Assembly (NCBI RefSeq): GCF_018361265.1
Contig: NZ_JAFLNH010000002.1
Location: 711,760-775,759, forward strand
Direction of reading: 5' to 3'
DNA from: Mycobacterium sp. SM1
GTDB lineage: Bacteria > Actinomycetota > Actinomycetes > Mycobacteriales > Mycobacteriaceae
Length of the DNA: 64,000 nucleotides
The notes under the pieces are model-generated. The model ran no database searches. It was not told the origin of the DNA and saw nothing but the letters and a program-made list of their open reading frames with translations. The translations under genes and the position numbers were made by a program. Of this stretch, positions 26,959 to 36,834 are shown piece by piece (the first letter of the stretch is position 1; each line of letters begins with the position of its first letter).

Positions 26959-27732
26959 TCAGCGGTGGGTGAAATGCGGCGGGCGTTTTTCGATAAACGC
27001 CGTCATTCCCTCGGACTGGTCCTCGGTCGCGAACGCCGAATGAAATAGCCGGCGTTCATAAAGGAGCCCTTCGCTCAAGGTGGATTCGAAGGCCCGGTTG
27101 ACGGCCTCTTTGGCCATCCGGGCCGCCGATAGCGACATTTCGGAGATGGTCTTGGCGACCGCCTTGGCCTCGGTCAGCAGGTTGTCGGCCGGCACCACCC
27201 GCGACACCAGGCCGCTGCGCTCGGCCTCGGCGGCGTCGATGGTGCGTCCGGTCAAGATGAGGTCCATGGCCTTGGCCTTGCCGATGGCGCGGGTCAGCCG
27301 CTGCGAGCCGCCCATACCGGGCAGCACCCCCAGTTTGATCTCGGGCTGACCGAATTTCGCGGTATCCGCGGCGATTAGCACGTCGCACATCATCGCCAGC
27401 TCGCAGCCGCCGCCTAGCGCATGTCCGGCTACCGCGGCGATCGTCGGGGTGCGCACCGCCGCCAGCTTGCCCCAGGCGGCGAAGTAGTCGGAGCCGAACA
27501 CGTCGGCGAACGTCAGGCCGGCCATCTCCTTGATGTCGGCGCCGGCGGCGAACGCCTTCGCCGAGCCGGTGATGATGATCGCTCCGATGCCCGCATCGTT
27601 ATCGAATTCGGTTGCGGCGCTGGTGACTTCGTTCATCATCTGAGTGTTGAGCGCGTTCAGGGCCTGCGGACGGTTCAGCGTGATGATGCCGACCCGCTCG
27701 TCACGTTCGACCACAATGGTTTCGTAAGCCAT
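26959..27732 (-). CDS. echA8: Enoyl-CoA hydratase EchA8
   Basis: 257-aa crotonase-fold enzyme hydrating enoyl-CoA in fatty acid beta-oxidation. It has the oxyanion segments [11 protein letters not shown] and [15 protein letters not shown], with catalytic Glu residues in GGGCELA and in [14 protein letters not shown]-terminal HTFxEKRP-type ending: [12 protein letters not shown]. It is 11 bp downstream of echA9 on the same strand, so the two are co-transcribed (H37Rv Rv1070c-Rv1071c). Confidence 0.96.
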   Translation of the reverse strand: MAYETIVVERDERVGIITLNRPQALNALNTQMMNEVTSAATEFDNDAGIGAIIITGSAKAFAAGADIKEMAGLTFADVFGSDYFAAWGKLAAVRTPTIAAVAGHALGGGCELAMMCDVLIAADTAKFGQPEIKLGVLPGMGGSQRLTRAIGKAKAMDLILTGRTIDAAEAERSGLVSRVVPADNLLTEAKAVAKTISEMSLSAARMAKEAVNRAFESTLSEGLLYERRLFHSAFATEDQSEGMTAFIEKRPPHFTHR

Positions 27733-27742
27733 GGCTGCCTTC

Positions 27743-28780
27743 CTAGAATGTCAGGTCGTCGTCGACCGGCGTGAAATAGGCCTCGACGTCGGCCGTACGG
27801 ACCGCGTCTAGCGTCGCGGGTGACCAGGTTGGATTGCGATCTTTGTCGACAATCTGGGCGCGGATGCCCTCCACCAGGTCATGGGAGCGCAGTGATGCGC
27901 ACGATACCCGATATTCTTGCCTCAGAACATCTTCCAGTGTGTCGAGCTTGGCGGCCCGGCGCACCGCTGCCAACGTCACCGACAGCGCGATCGGGGAGCG
28001 GCTCGCGATCAGGTCGGCCGCTTCATGAGCCGCTCGAGCACGGTGTCGCCGCAGGGCGTCGACGATGTCGGCAACAGTGTCACCCGCGTAGCACTCGTCG
28101 ATCCAGTCTTGTTGTGCGGCAAGGGTGCTCGGTGGCGGTTCGATGGCGTGGCCCGACAGTGCGCCGTGGATGCCGTCGGTGACGATCGCCCGGGTGAGCT
28201 TATCGAGGTTCTCGTGCGGCACATAGTGGTCGGCGAAGCCGAGCGCGATGGCGTCGGCACCGGAGAATGGCGCTCCGGTCAGCGCCGCGTGCAAGCCCAA
28301 CGCCCCCGGCGCCCGCGACAGCAGGTATGTGCCACCGACGTCGGGGATGAACCCGATGCCGACCTCGGGCATCGCCATCTTGGTGGTATCGGTCACCACC
28401 CGGGTGTTGGCGTGTGCGCCCACGCCGACACCACCGCCCATCACGATGCCGTCCATCAACGACACGTACGGCTTGGCAAAGCGACCAATCTGAGCGTTGA
28501 GCAGGTACTCGTCCCGCCAGAACCGTCGTGCGTCGACGCCGTCACCGCGGGCGCTGTGGTAGATCATCACCACGTCGCCCCCGGCGCACAGTCCACGTTC
28601 TCCGGCACCGCTGAGCACCACCGTGCGAATTGCTTCGTCTTTTTCCCACCGGGTCAGCACCGCGCTGAGCGTGGTCACCATGTTGTGGGTCAACGAATTG
28701 ATCGCCTTGGGGCGGTTTAGCGTCACAAAGCCGACACCCTCGTCGACGCGGGTCAGGATCTCATCGGATTCGCCCGTCAT
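27743..28780 (-). CDS. echA9: 3-hydroxyisobutyryl-CoA hydrolase-type enoyl-CoA hydratase EchA9
   Basis: 345 aa, longer than classical hydratases, as is usual for 3-hydroxyisobutyryl-CoA hydrolases of valine breakdown. It has [27 protein letters not shown], then [19 protein letters not shown] and the family's C-terminal ECH_2 region with [17 protein letters not shown], which is specific to the hydrolase group. It is upstream of and operonic with echA8 and corresponds to Rv1071c. The true substrate is not proven by sequence. Confidence 0.94.
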   Translation of the reverse strand: MTGESDEILTRVDEGVGFVTLNRPKAINSLTHNMVTTLSAVLTRWEKDEAIRTVVLSGAGERGLCAGGDVVMIYHSARGDGVDARRFWRDEYLLNAQIGRFAKPYVSLMDGIVMGGGVGVGAHANTRVVTDTTKMAMPEVGIGFIPDVGGTYLLSRAPGALGLHAALTGAPFSGADAIALGFADHYVPHENLDKLTRAIVTDGIHGALSGHAIEPPPSTLAAQQDWIDECYAGDTVADIVDALRRHRARAAHEAADLIASRSPIALSVTLAAVRRAAKLDTLEDVLRQEYRVSCASLRSHDLVEGIRAQIVDKDRNPTWSPATLDAVRTADVEAYFTPVDDDLTF

Positions 28781-29015
28781 GCCCGTAGTCTCCCCTTGCC
28801 GAATCTATGGTCGAATGCTGGCCAGGACTTGACCAGCAATCTAGATCGTTGGTCGCGGTGCGGTGCCGGGGGGTAGGGTGGCGGGTAAGGCGTTGTTTCG
28901 GCGGCGATCCGGGTGGTGTCGGCACGCGGACTTTCAACCGGGAACCCGGCCGGCCGCCCGATCGTTGATGGGGTGTTCGCACGGCTCGAGCTACATCACA
29001 GGAGAGGAACCGACG

Positions 29016-29864
29016 GTGCGGGAGACAAGCAACCCGGTATTTCGCTCACTGCCACGGCAGCGGGGCGGATACGCGCAGTTCGGCAGCGGCATGACCGCGA
29101 GCCAGCAGATGTACACGGGCTACCAGGCCGACCCCTACGCTCCGTACCGCGAGGCCACGGTCGCTCGTCCGCTGACCATCGACGACGTCGTCACCAAGAC
29201 CGGTGTAACGCTGGCGGTGTTGTCGGCGGCCGCGGTGGTCTCGTATTTCATGGTGGCGGCCAATGCGGCGCTGGCGATGCCGCTGACCATGATCGGCGGG
29301 TTCGGTGGCCTGGGGCTGGTGCTGATTGCCACCATGGGGCGTAAGCAGGACAGCCCCGCGCTGGTGCTCAGCTACGCCGCGTTGGAAGGGCTTTTCCTCG
29401 GCGCTATCTCGTTTGTCCTGGCCAACATCGCGGTGTCCGCCACCAATGCCGGGGTTCTCATCGGGCAGGCCATCTTAGGCACCCTCGGCGTGTTCGCCGG
29501 CATGCTCGTCGTGTACAAAACCGGGGCCATCCGCGTGACGCCCAAGTTCACCCGAATGGTCGTCGCCGGCCTGTTCGGTGTGCTGGCCCTGATGATCGGC
29601 AATCTGGTGCTGGGCATGTTCGGTGTCGACCACGGCGCGGGGTTGGGCCTGCGTAGCGGCGGCCCGTTGGCGATCGTTTTCTCGCTGGTGTGCATCGGCT
29701 TGGCGGCATTCAGCTTCCTGATCGACTTCGACGCGGCCGACCAGATGATCCGCGCCGGGGCGCCCGAGAAGGCGGCGTGGGGGATCGCCCTCGGTCTGAC
29801 CGTGACGCTGGTGTGGCTCTACATCGAGATCCTGCGCCTGCTCAGTTACTTCCAGCGCGATTAG
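29016..29864 (+). CDS. Bax inhibitor-1/YccA family membrane protein (Rv1072)
   Basis: 282-aa polytopic membrane protein with about seven helices after a ~75-residue soluble N-terminus. The YccA-type family is recognised from YAALEGLFLGAISFVLAN and FSFLIDFDAADQMI, the latter with the acidic residues conserved in this family near the C-terminus. The open frame extends upstream, but GTG 29016 (VRETSNPVFRSLPRQRGG) follows AGGAGAGG and gives the length seen in H37Rv. A hairpin terminator follows at 29888. Confidence 0.93.
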   Translation: MRETSNPVFRSLPRQRGGYAQFGSGMTASQQMYTGYQADPYAPYREATVARPLTIDDVVTKTGVTLAVLSAAAVVSYFMVAANAALAMPLTMIGGFGGLGLVLIATMGRKQDSPALVLSYAALEGLFLGAISFVLANIAVSATNAGVLIGQAILGTLGVFAGMLVVYKTGAIRVTPKFTRMVVAGLFGVLALMIGNLVLGMFGVDHGAGLGLRSGGPLAIVFSLVCIGLAAFSFLIDFDAADQMIRAGAPEKAAWGIALGLTVTLVWLYIEILRLLSYFQRD

Positions 29865-29887
29865 CAGCGCGCCCAGCATCGCGGCGT

Positions 29888-29919
29888 AAGGCCGGCGCGC
29901 CGGAGAGCGTGCCGGCCTT
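29888..29919 (+). terminator. Intrinsic terminator after the Rv1072-like gene
   Basis: AAGGCCGGC (29888-29896) pairs with GCCGGCCTT (29911-29919) around a 14-base loop, followed by TTTCC. It is 23 bases past the stop codon. Confidence 0.75.
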
Positions 29920-29940
29920 TTCCGGTGGCGGTCGCGGCTC

Positions 29941-30003
29941 ACCGAGAGTGCAACCAGTTACCCGACACGCCGAAAACGGCGTCGCTAGTTGCACTCTCGC
30001 GGC
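29941..30003. repeat. Intergenic palindromic repeat (GAGAGTGCAAC type)
   Basis: Outer arms GAGAGTGCAAC (29944-29954) and GTTGCACTCTC (29988-29998) are perfectly complementary. An inner hairpin ACGCCG-AAAA-CGGCGT sits at the centre. A diverged relative with the same outer arms is at 42910-42974, so this looks like a dispersed intergenic element. Confidence 0.8.
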
Positions 30004-30021
30004 AAGATAGCGGCAGGCCGG

Positions 30022-31239
30022 CTAGGAGAGCCGCTCGATCACCATCGCCATGCCCTGGCCGCCGCCCACACACATCGTTTCCAGTCCGAGCGTTTTGTCG
30101 TAGGTCTGCAGGTTGTTCAGCAGTGTGGCGGTGATGCGCGCGCCGGTCATCCCGAACGGATGGCCCAAAGCGATCGCCCCTCCGGAGACGTTCAGCTTGT
30201 CTTCATCAATGCCCAGCTCGCGCGCGGAGGCAAGCACTTGCACCGCGAACGCCTCGTTGATCTCGAACAGATCGATATCGCCGATCGACATGCCGGCGTA
30301 GGCGAGCGCCTTCTTTGTGGCTTCAATCGGCCCCAGGCCCATGATCTCCGGTGACAGGCCGCTCACGCCCGTCGACACGATACGGGCCAGCGGGGTCAGG
30401 CCGAGTTCTTTAGCCTTCCGGTCGCTGGTGATCACCAGCGCCGCGGCACCGTCGTTGAGCGGGCAGGCGTTGCCGGCGGTCACGGTGCCGTTCGGCCGGA
30501 ACGCCGGTTTGAGCTGGCTGACCACTTCGTAGGTGGTCCCGGGCCGTGGCCCGTCATCCGTGCACACCACGGTGCCGTCCGGCAGCGTCACCGGAACGAT
30601 TTCCCGCTCGAAGAACCCGCTTTTGATCGCCTCCTCGGCGCGGTTCTGGCTGCGCACCCCCCAGCGGTCCTGCTCTTCCCGGCTGATCCCGGTGAGCAGC
30701 GCGACGTTCTCGGCGGTCTGACCCATCGCTATGTAGATATCGGGGAGCTTTCCGTCCGCGCGCGGATCATGCCATTCGTCAGCACCCTCGGCGGCCGCGG
30801 CCGAGCGCGCTTGCGCCTCATTGAACAGCGGGTTTTTGGTGTCCGGCCACGAGTCGGAGTTGCCCTTGCCGTATCGGGACACCGTTTCCACGCCGGCGGA
30901 GATGAACACGTCGCCTTCACCGGCTTTGATCGCGTGAAAAGCCATGCGCGTGGTCTGCAGCGACGACGAGCAGTACCGGGTGACGGTAGTACCCGGCAGG
31001 AAGTCATAGCCGAGCATGACGGCCACCACCCGGCCGATGTTGAATCCCGACTCACCGCCCGGCAGGCCGCAGCCCATCATCAGGTCGTCGATCTCACGCG
31101 GGTTCAGCGCGGGCACCTTGTCTAAGGCGGCCCGCACCATCTGCGCGGCCAGATCGTCCGGCCGGAGGGTTACCAGCGATCCTTTGGCGGCGCGGCCAAT
31201 CGGGGAGCGGGCGGTTGAGACGATGACGGCGTCCGGCAC
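30022..31239 (-). CDS. fadA3: Acetyl-CoA acyltransferase (thiolase) FadA3
   Basis: 405-aa thiolase performing the last, chain-shortening step of beta-oxidation. The nucleophilic Cys lies in [12 protein letters not shown], the His in [12 protein letters not shown], and the second Cys in [13 protein letters not shown]. The frame is open far upstream, but GTG 31239 ([15 protein letters not shown]) lies 6 nt after GGAGGA and gives the family length and the Rv1074c length. Confidence 0.95.
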   Translation of the reverse strand: MPDAVIVSTARSPIGRAAKGSLVTLRPDDLAAQMVRAALDKVPALNPREIDDLMMGCGLPGGESGFNIGRVVAVMLGYDFLPGTTVTRYCSSSLQTTRMAFHAIKAGEGDVFISAGVETVSRYGKGNSDSWPDTKNPLFNEAQARSAAAAEGADEWHDPRADGKLPDIYIAMGQTAENVALLTGISREEQDRWGVRSQNRAEEAIKSGFFEREIVPVTLPDGTVVCTDDGPRPGTTYEVVSQLKPAFRPNGTVTAGNACPLNDGAAALVITSDRKAKELGLTPLARIVSTGVSGLSPEIMGLGPIEATKKALAYAGMSIGDIDLFEINEAFAVQVLASARELGIDEDKLNVSGGAIALGHPFGMTGARITATLLNNLQTYDKTLGLETMCVGGGQGMAMVIERLS

Positions 31240-31307
31240 AATGACTCCTCCACGTGGTTGGGCCCAGCATGGGTGTGGGCCGACCGAATCTAGCCAGAAT
31301 CTATCCG

Positions 31308-32249
31308 CTACCCGCCGGCCGGTGCGACCAGGGGGGCAGGCACCCCCGTCGCCGAGCGGCGCCACAGCCGCGACACGATGCCGAGTCGCTGACGACCGGG
31401 CAGCTCGGCGACCAGCCCGCTCGTCGGCTGGCCCAGCGCATGACACAGCGCGGGCAGCAGCTGATCGGCGGCCAGCGCGTACCCGGCCGCCGAGGGGTGA
31501 TAGCGGTCGTCGGACAACAGCCGCTCGGGAGCATGCCGAAATTGCGGCGCCAGCAAATCCGCGAGCGGCACCGGCACCCCACCGGCAGCCCTGACAGCCG
31601 CGGCCTGCGCGCGGGCCAGACGTAGGCCGCGGGTGCGAGCCAGCCAGCGCAAGGGCTGCGGGATCGCGGTGATAACCCCGAAATCCGGACAGGTTCCCAC
31701 GACCACCACCGCTCCGCTGGAGCGCAGCCGCCGCACTGCGGCACCGAGCCGCCGCGCCGACGCGCCGATACCGTTGAGCGCCGTGATGTCGTTGGCGCCG
31801 ATCATGATCACCGCCGCGTCCGGCGGCGGTCCGGCCACGAACATCGCGTCGACCTGGCCGGATAACCCTTTCGAGGTGGCGCCGACGATGGCCTTGGTGC
31901 TCAATCGGACGCGTTTGCCGGTCTGTTCGGCAAGTCCGCGGGCGATCAGCACACCGGGAACTTCGTCGGCGGCGCGGCACCCGTACCCGGTCGCTGTCGA
32001 GTCGCCGAAGACCATCAAGTGCAGGTCGGCGGGCATCCCGCGCCGCCAGCGCTGCGCCGGTCCGCCGCCCGGGGTGTATACCCCGTCAGCGCGAGGCGGG
32101 ACGTCCCAGGCCTTGGGGATGGCGCTGCGCGCGCGTATCGCTTGGCCGATCAGCAGGTTGCGTGCGCCGACGCACGCCGTACCCGTGGAAGCGAGTGCAC
32201 CCGCTGCGGCCAGCGCAATAACCGAACGCCGTGGCACACGAATGTCCAC
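31308..32249 (-). CDS. SGNH/GDSL-type esterase (Rv1075c-like)
   Basis: 313-aa esterase. The N-terminus VDIRVPRRSVIALAAAGALAS has basic residues then a hydrophobic stretch, so it is a signal peptide or anchor. The nucleophile is Ser in VFGDSTATGYG (GDS block), the third block is IMIGANDIT (GxND) and the catalytic Asp/His pair is in SDDRYHPSAAGYA (DxxH). The H37Rv homologue is a cell-wall-associated esterase. It is 68 bp upstream of fadA3 on the same strand. Confidence 0.92.
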   Translation of the reverse strand: MDIRVPRRSVIALAAAGALASTGTACVGARNLLIGQAIRARSAIPKAWDVPPRADGVYTPGGGPAQRWRRGMPADLHLMVFGDSTATGYGCRAADEVPGVLIARGLAEQTGKRVRLSTKAIVGATSKGLSGQVDAMFVAGPPPDAAVIMIGANDITALNGIGASARRLGAAVRRLRSSGAVVVVGTCPDFGVITAIPQPLRWLARTRGLRLARAQAAAVRAAGGVPVPLADLLAPQFRHAPERLLSDDRYHPSAAGYALAADQLLPALCHALGQPTSGLVAELPGRQRLGIVSRLWRRSATGVPAPLVAPAGG

Positions 32250-32461
32250 GCAACCAGTTTAGGTCGGCTGTGCATGGCCGCTGGCCCGGCAGCCGCCGCG
32301 GGGCGATTACGAAACAGGCCGAAAGTGGTATCGAATCAGACTCTTTGATTGTTGAAATTTCTATACGTGTCAAGCTAACTTTGCGGGGTTGGCTGAGCGC
32401 CTCGCGATCGAGGCGCTCTGCTACCCCGTGACTGACTACAACGGCGTAGGAAGTGTTGAGC

Positions 32462-33547
32462 ATGAGCGCACCGGCCCAGGTGACCGGCCAGGTAGCCGGC
32501 CAGGTGACCGGCAAGGTATCGGGATTACCCCGCAACGGGGCTCGTTCGCGTGATTTCCTTCAAAGACGCAGCTCTGCCCTCGGCGGCGTTCCCGCCCAGG
32601 TCATCGAGACCGGGCCCAGCCTCGCTGCCCGCTTGGTGTGGCTTGCCTCGCGGCTGACGATCCGGCCGGCTGTGGCCGTGTGCAGTCAAGTTCCGCATCT
32701 GCCGTGGCCGTTTGGCCTCATCGACGTTGCGTGCCGCGCCTTGCTGCCCGCTCCCGTCGCCCTGCGGGCGACGGTAGGTTTACCGCACGCCTCCGCGCAG
32801 TTGGTGCGCGCGCCGGGAGTGCTGCCCGCCGATGGCAACCGAAGGGTGGTGCTCTACCTACACGGCGGCGCCTTTCTTACCTGTGGCGCCAACTCGCACA
32901 GCAGAGTGGTTACCGCGCTGTCGAAATTCGCCGACTCGCCGGTGCTGGTGGTCAACTACCGGCTGATCCCCAAGCACTCGGTCGGCGCAGCTCTCGATGA
33001 CTGTCACGACGCCTACCGCTGGTTGCGGCTACGCGGGTACGAGCCGGAGCAGATTGTGCTGGCCGGCGATTCGGCGGGCGGCTATCTTGCGCTCGCACTT
33101 GCACAACGACTGCAACGAGATGACGAGGAACCGGCCGCTCTGGTGGCAATCTCACCGCTGATGCAGCTGGCCAAGGAAGCTAAGCAGGCGCATCCCAACA
33201 TCAAGACCGACGCGATGTTCTCGGCAAAGGCCTTTGACGCGCTGGTCGCGCTGGTTGCCCGGGCCGCCGGTGAGAACACCGTCAACGGCGAGCCCGAGGA
33301 GCTCTATGAGCCGCTGGATCACATCGAACCCGGCCTGCCACGAACGTTGATCCATGTTTCCGGGTCCGAGGTGCTGCTGCACGATGCGCAGTTGGCGGCC
33401 CGCCGACTTGCGGCCGCCGGTGTTCCCGCCGAGGTGCGAATCTGGCCTGGCCAGATTCACGATTTCCAGCTCGCCGCGCCGATCGTGCCAGAAGCGACCC
33501 GCTCGCTGCGGCAAATTGGCGAGTACATCCGCGAGGTCACCGGCTAG
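32462..33547 (+). CDS. lipU: Alpha/beta hydrolase LipU
   Basis: 361-aa esterase of the hormone-sensitive-lipase family. It carries the oxyanion motif YLHGGAFLTCG (HGG), the nucleophile elbow LAGDSAGGYLALA, and a late catalytic Asp and His (SEVLLHDAQL and WPGQIHDFQL). ATG 32462 (MSAPAQVTGQVAGQV) is preferred to a TTG three codons earlier. The first ~20 residues contain a short VTGQVAGQ repeat. It stands 31 bp upstream of cbs, as in H37Rv (Rv1076-Rv1077), so the two probably share a transcript. Confidence 0.93.
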   Translation: MSAPAQVTGQVAGQVTGKVSGLPRNGARSRDFLQRRSSALGGVPAQVIETGPSLAARLVWLASRLTIRPAVAVCSQVPHLPWPFGLIDVACRALLPAPVALRATVGLPHASAQLVRAPGVLPADGNRRVVLYLHGGAFLTCGANSHSRVVTALSKFADSPVLVVNYRLIPKHSVGAALDDCHDAYRWLRLRGYEPEQIVLAGDSAGGYLALALAQRLQRDDEEPAALVAISPLMQLAKEAKQAHPNIKTDAMFSAKAFDALVALVARAAGENTVNGEPEELYEPLDHIEPGLPRTLIHVSGSEVLLHDAQLAARRLAAAGVPAEVRIWPGQIHDFQLAAPIVPEATRSLRQIGEYIREVTG

Positions 33548-33578
33548 TTCCGGTGACGCGGCCTGAGACGATAACTGT

Positions 33579-34973
33579 ATGCGGATCGCGCAGCACATCA
33601 GTGAACTCATCGGCAATACCCCACTGGTCCGGTTGACTTCCGTTGTTCCCCCCGGGGCGGGCACGGTGGTGGCCAAGGTGGAGTACTTCAACCCCGGCTT
33701 GAGCTGCAAGGACCGGATCGCGGTGAAGATGATCGACGCAGCCGAGGCCAGCGGGCAGCTCAAGCCGGGCGGCACGATCGTCGAGCCCACGTCGGGCAAC
33801 ACGGGTGTCGGCCTGGCCCTGGTTGCGCAGCGCCGGGGCTACAAGTGCGTGTTCGTCTGCCCCGATAAGGTCAGCGAAGACAAGCAGAACGTGCTGCGCG
33901 CCTATGGCGCCGAGGTGGTGGTGTGCCCGACCGCGGTGCCGCCCGAGCATCCCGACAGCTATTACAGCGTGTCCAACCGGCTGGTCACCGAGATCCCCGG
34001 CGCCTGGAAACCGGATCAGTACTCCAACCCGGCGGGGCCCGCGAGCCATTACGAGACCACCGGCCCCGAGATCTGGGCCGACACCGACGGCAAGGTCACG
34101 CATTTCGTTGCCGGCATCGGCACCGGAGGCACGATCACCGGTACCGGCCGTTACCTCAAAGAGGTCTCCGGGGGTGCGGTTCGGGTCATCGGCGTGGACC
34201 CTGAAGGCTCGGTGTATTCCGGTGGCAGCGGCAGGCCGTACCTGGTCGAAGGCGTCGGTGAGGATTTCTGGCCCGCGGCCTATGACCCCAGCGTGCCCGA
34301 CGAGATTATCGCGGTGTCGGATGCCGATTCATTCGACATGACCAGGCGGTTGGCGCGCGAAGAGGCGCTGCTGGTCGGCGGGTCGTGTGGGATGGCGGTG
34401 GTGGCGGCGTTGAAAGTGGCCATGCGGGCCGGGGCTGGCGCGTTGATCGTCGTCCTGCTTCCCGACGGCGGGCGTGGGTATATGTCGAAGATCTTCAACG
34501 ACGCGTGGATGTCCTCCTACGGCTTTTTGCGTAGCAGGCTCGACGGATCCCTCGAACAGCCCCGGGTCGGTGACGTGTTACGCGGGAAATCCGGTGAGCT
34601 GCCCGACCTGGTGCACACCCATCCCTCGGAGACCGTGCGAGACGCGATCGGCATCCTGCGCGAGTACGGGGTGTCCCAAATGCCCGTGGTCGGTGCGGAG
34701 CCGCCGGTGATGGCCGGCGAGGTCGCCGGAAGTGTGTCCGAACGCGAACTGCTGTCGGCGGTCTTCGAGGGACGCGCACAGCTTGCCGACGCCGTCGGGC
34801 TGCACATGAGTCCGCCGCTGCCGATGATCGGAGCGGGCGAGTTCGTCGGTGCGGCCGCCAAGGCGCTGCGGGATTGCGATGCACTGATGGTGGTGGAGGA
34901 AGGCAAGCCGGTTGGGGTCATCACCCGCCACGACCTTTTGGGCTTTCTCTCTGAGGGTCCGCGACGACGATAG
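33579..34973 (+). CDS. cbs: Cystathionine beta-synthase
   Basis: 464-aa PLP enzyme condensing serine with homocysteine in transsulfuration. The PLP Lys is in NPGLSCKDRIAVKMID, the substrate-phosphate loops are EPTSGNTGVGLALVA and GIGTGGTITGTGRYL. A C-terminal pair of CBS domains runs from about residue 340 to 460 (SETVRDAIGILREYGVSQMPVV and DALMVVEEGKPVGVITRHDL). Together with metB 2.5 kb downstream it links cysteine and methionine metabolism. Confidence 0.96.
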   Translation: MRIAQHISELIGNTPLVRLTSVVPPGAGTVVAKVEYFNPGLSCKDRIAVKMIDAAEASGQLKPGGTIVEPTSGNTGVGLALVAQRRGYKCVFVCPDKVSEDKQNVLRAYGAEVVVCPTAVPPEHPDSYYSVSNRLVTEIPGAWKPDQYSNPAGPASHYETTGPEIWADTDGKVTHFVAGIGTGGTITGTGRYLKEVSGGAVRVIGVDPEGSVYSGGSGRPYLVEGVGEDFWPAAYDPSVPDEIIAVSDADSFDMTRRLAREEALLVGGSCGMAVVAALKVAMRAGAGALIVVLLPDGGRGYMSKIFNDAWMSSYGFLRSRLDGSLEQPRVGDVLRGKSGELPDLVHTHPSETVRDAIGILREYGVSQMPVVGAEPPVMAGEVAGSVSERELLSAVFEGRAQLADAVGLHMSPPLPMIGAGEFVGAAAKALRDCDALMVVEEGKPVGVITRHDLLGFLSEGPRRR

Positions 34974-35190
34974 CCAGATGCCTATTCGGCAAATTAATTC
35001 GGCTAGCAAATACCGACGGCCGACGTTCCCGCCGCCGGTGCGGTGTGGTCACCGGGCTGTCGGCGTCGCCCCGGTACCGGCGGTGCTCCGCGGGAGCCGA
35101 CTTCCTCGGTGACCCGAATTCTTGGGCGCAAGCCTCGCCATTTATGGCAGGGTGAGCCCATCTCGTGTTTCGCCGGGAGTAGCCCCGCGC

Positions 35191-35566
35191 TTAGAGGGGT
35201 CGGGCTTGGGCGTCGATGTATTGCGTGATGATCGATAGGGGTGCGCCGCCGCAGGAGACGGCGAAATACGACGGGGACCACGGGTGGCTGCGGAGGCGGG
35301 CGCACACAGGCGCCGGTGTATTCCCGATGAACGGCGTAGGTGGTGCGGCCTTTGAGGCGGTGAGCCAGGGCCGAGATCGCTAGCGTGGGCGGATGGGCGA
35401 CCAGCACGTGCACGTGGTCGGCGCCGCCGTTGAACTCGACCAACTCGACATCGAGTTCGGCGCACACGGCGCGCAGGGGGTGCTCGGCGCAGGTGGGCAT
35501 TGGATCGGTGAACAGTTTGCGTCGGTAGGTGGTTACGACGACGAGGTGGGCGTGCCGCAGCGACAC
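35191..35566 (-). pseudogene. IS200-type Y1 transposase TnpA, frameshifted
   Basis: Starts MSLRHAHLVVVTTYRRKLF, with the HUH metal-binding motif in GGADHVHVLVAHPP. After TGACVR the frame is lost. The continuation SYFAVSCGGAPLSIITQYIDAQ, including the catalytic Tyr, is encoded one frame away and ends at TAA 35191. The break lies in a CGCCCGCC stretch near 35300, consistent with loss of a base. Confidence 0.85.
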
Positions 35567-35621
35567 GCTGTGGCGGTTGCGGCGATACGTCGTTTGTGTC
35601 CGTGGGCACCTCTATGGTTGC

Positions 35622-36005
35622 GCTGTGGCTAAGTCCTACCGCTTGGCAGCGGCACCGGCCGACGACCCGGTGCGGAAACCGCGTGCGCGGGCCAAGGGCG
35701 CCCCGACGCTTGTGCGGTCGTGGCCGCTGCCCTACCTGGGACGACACGTCCACACCGGGGTCGATGGTCTCGACCGGCTGGACTTGCAGGCAGCCAATAC
35801 TGGCTGGCTGCATCGTCAGGACGTCGACGAGCCGCCGAGGCCCAGCCGTGGTGCGCAAGCACGCAAGCGGCGAGGCCGCAGGCAGCCGCCCTCGCGGAGG
35901 TCCGTGGCGCGCATCAAAGCCCGGCGTCAAGCCAATACCGCGAAGCGACAGGGCCGCTCGGCGCGAACCTCCACCGCCGGCCAGCCCACGGCGCTAGCCG
36001 CATGA
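35622..36005 (+). pseudogene. Possible internally deleted tnpB remnant
   Basis: A 127-codon frame starting GTG 35622 (VAKSYRLAAAPADDP), divergent from tnpA as in IS605-type elements. The product is Arg/Lys-rich (RRSVARIKARRQANTAKRQGR) with no RuvC motif. Position and the downstream hairpin suggest what is left of tnpB after a large deletion; sequence similarity alone does not prove it. Confidence 0.4.
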
Positions 36006-36039
36006 GCGGCCATCGCGACAGCCGGCCGGCACGAGGAAT

Positions 36040-36060
36040 CCCCGCAGTTTCACTGCGGGG
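36040..36060 (+). ncRNA. Subterminal hairpin of the IS200/IS605 remnant (possible guide-RNA scaffold)
   Basis: Perfect 9-bp stem CCCCGCAGT/ACTGCGGGG with a TTC loop, followed by AGGACGTCAA. In IS605-group elements such a hairpin at the tnpB end is both the right-end transposition signal and the 3' part of the omega RNA. Only the structure is seen here; expression is unknown. Confidence 0.5.
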
Positions 36061-36113
36061 AGGACGTCAAGGTAGTGTGATGCGGCCGAACCCTTCGTTT
36101 GTGGAAGGTGGCG

Positions 36114-36758
36114 ATGACTGAGCAACCGCCTCCGCTGCCTGGCGATCACTCGGCTCCTCCGCCGCCCGGAGGCGCTAACCCACCCCTGCCGCCACCGCCC
36201 GTGGGCGGCTATCCTCCGCCGCCCCCCGCCGCCGGGGGACCGGTGCCGCCTGCGCCCGGACCGCTGGTGCGCGGCCTGCCACCGGAGGGCTATGTGTCGT
36301 GGTTCACGCGGGTGCTGGCATTTCTCGTCGATTCTGTCCCTTACGTGATCATCATCGCCGGCGGCTTTCTGGTGCTGTCGGCCACGCAGCAGACGGCGTG
36401 CATCACCGATATCTCGCCGTTTAATGTCGCGCAGTACTGCGCCACCGGGTTTTCCCCGGTGGGTATGACGGCACTGTGGCTGGCGGTAGTGGCGGCATCG
36501 GGTTACCTGCTCTGGAATTACGGTTACCGCCAGGGGACTACCGGCTCAAGTATCGGGAAGTCGGTGTTGAAATTCAGGGTGGTTAGCGAGAACACCGGCC
36601 AGCCGATCGGCTTCGCGCCATCCGTCGTGCGCGAGTTGGCGCATTTCGTCGACGTAATCATCCTCGGCATCGGTTTGTTATTTCCGCTCTGGGACCGGAA
36701 GCGGCAGACCCTGGCCGACAAGATCATGTCGACGGTTTGCCTTCCTGTCCGGCGCTGA
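36114..36758 (+). CDS. pra: Proline-rich antigen homologue, RDD-domain membrane protein
   Basis: 214 aa. The first ~65 residues are Pro/Gly-rich (PPLPPPPVGGYPPPPP). An RDD domain follows from VSWFTRVLAFLVDSVPYV, with three or so membrane helices and the closing LWDRKRQTLADKIMSTV. ATG 36114 follows GGAAGGTGGCG; earlier in-frame codons lack a binding site. It matches Rv1078 (Pra). It is followed 77 bp downstream by another Pro-rich membrane protein. Confidence 0.93.
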   Translation: MTEQPPPLPGDHSAPPPPGGANPPLPPPPVGGYPPPPPAAGGPVPPAPGPLVRGLPPEGYVSWFTRVLAFLVDSVPYVIIIAGGFLVLSATQQTACITDISPFNVAQYCATGFSPVGMTALWLAVVAASGYLLWNYGYRQGTTGSSIGKSVLKFRVVSENTGQPIGFAPSVVRELAHFVDVIILGIGLLFPLWDRKRQTLADKIMSTVCLPVRR

Positions 36759-36834
36759 CCGCTAGCTGCTGACGAGCGTATCCAGCACAAACGATGCGGA
36801 ATAACCAACGAGAAGCGAAAAGTAGGTCGGTAAC

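Larger units (their letters stand above)
35127..36075. mobile_element. IS200/IS605-family remnant
   Basis: A decayed element inserted between cbs and pra. It holds a frameshifted Y1 transposase on the minus strand and a divergent reading frame that may be an internally deleted tnpB. Imperfect subterminal hairpins lie at both sides (CCTCGCCATTTATGGCAGGG at 35133-35152; perfect CCCCGCAGT-TTC-ACTGCGGGG at 36040-36060). H37Rv has no such insertion here as far as I recall. End points are approximate. Confidence 0.75.

Noticed and set aside
30022..31980. A 652-codon minus-strand frame including FadA3
   Set aside because: The first ~247 codons are the Rv1075c-like gene out of frame; the GTG at 31239 with GGAGGA gives the normal 405-aa thiolase.
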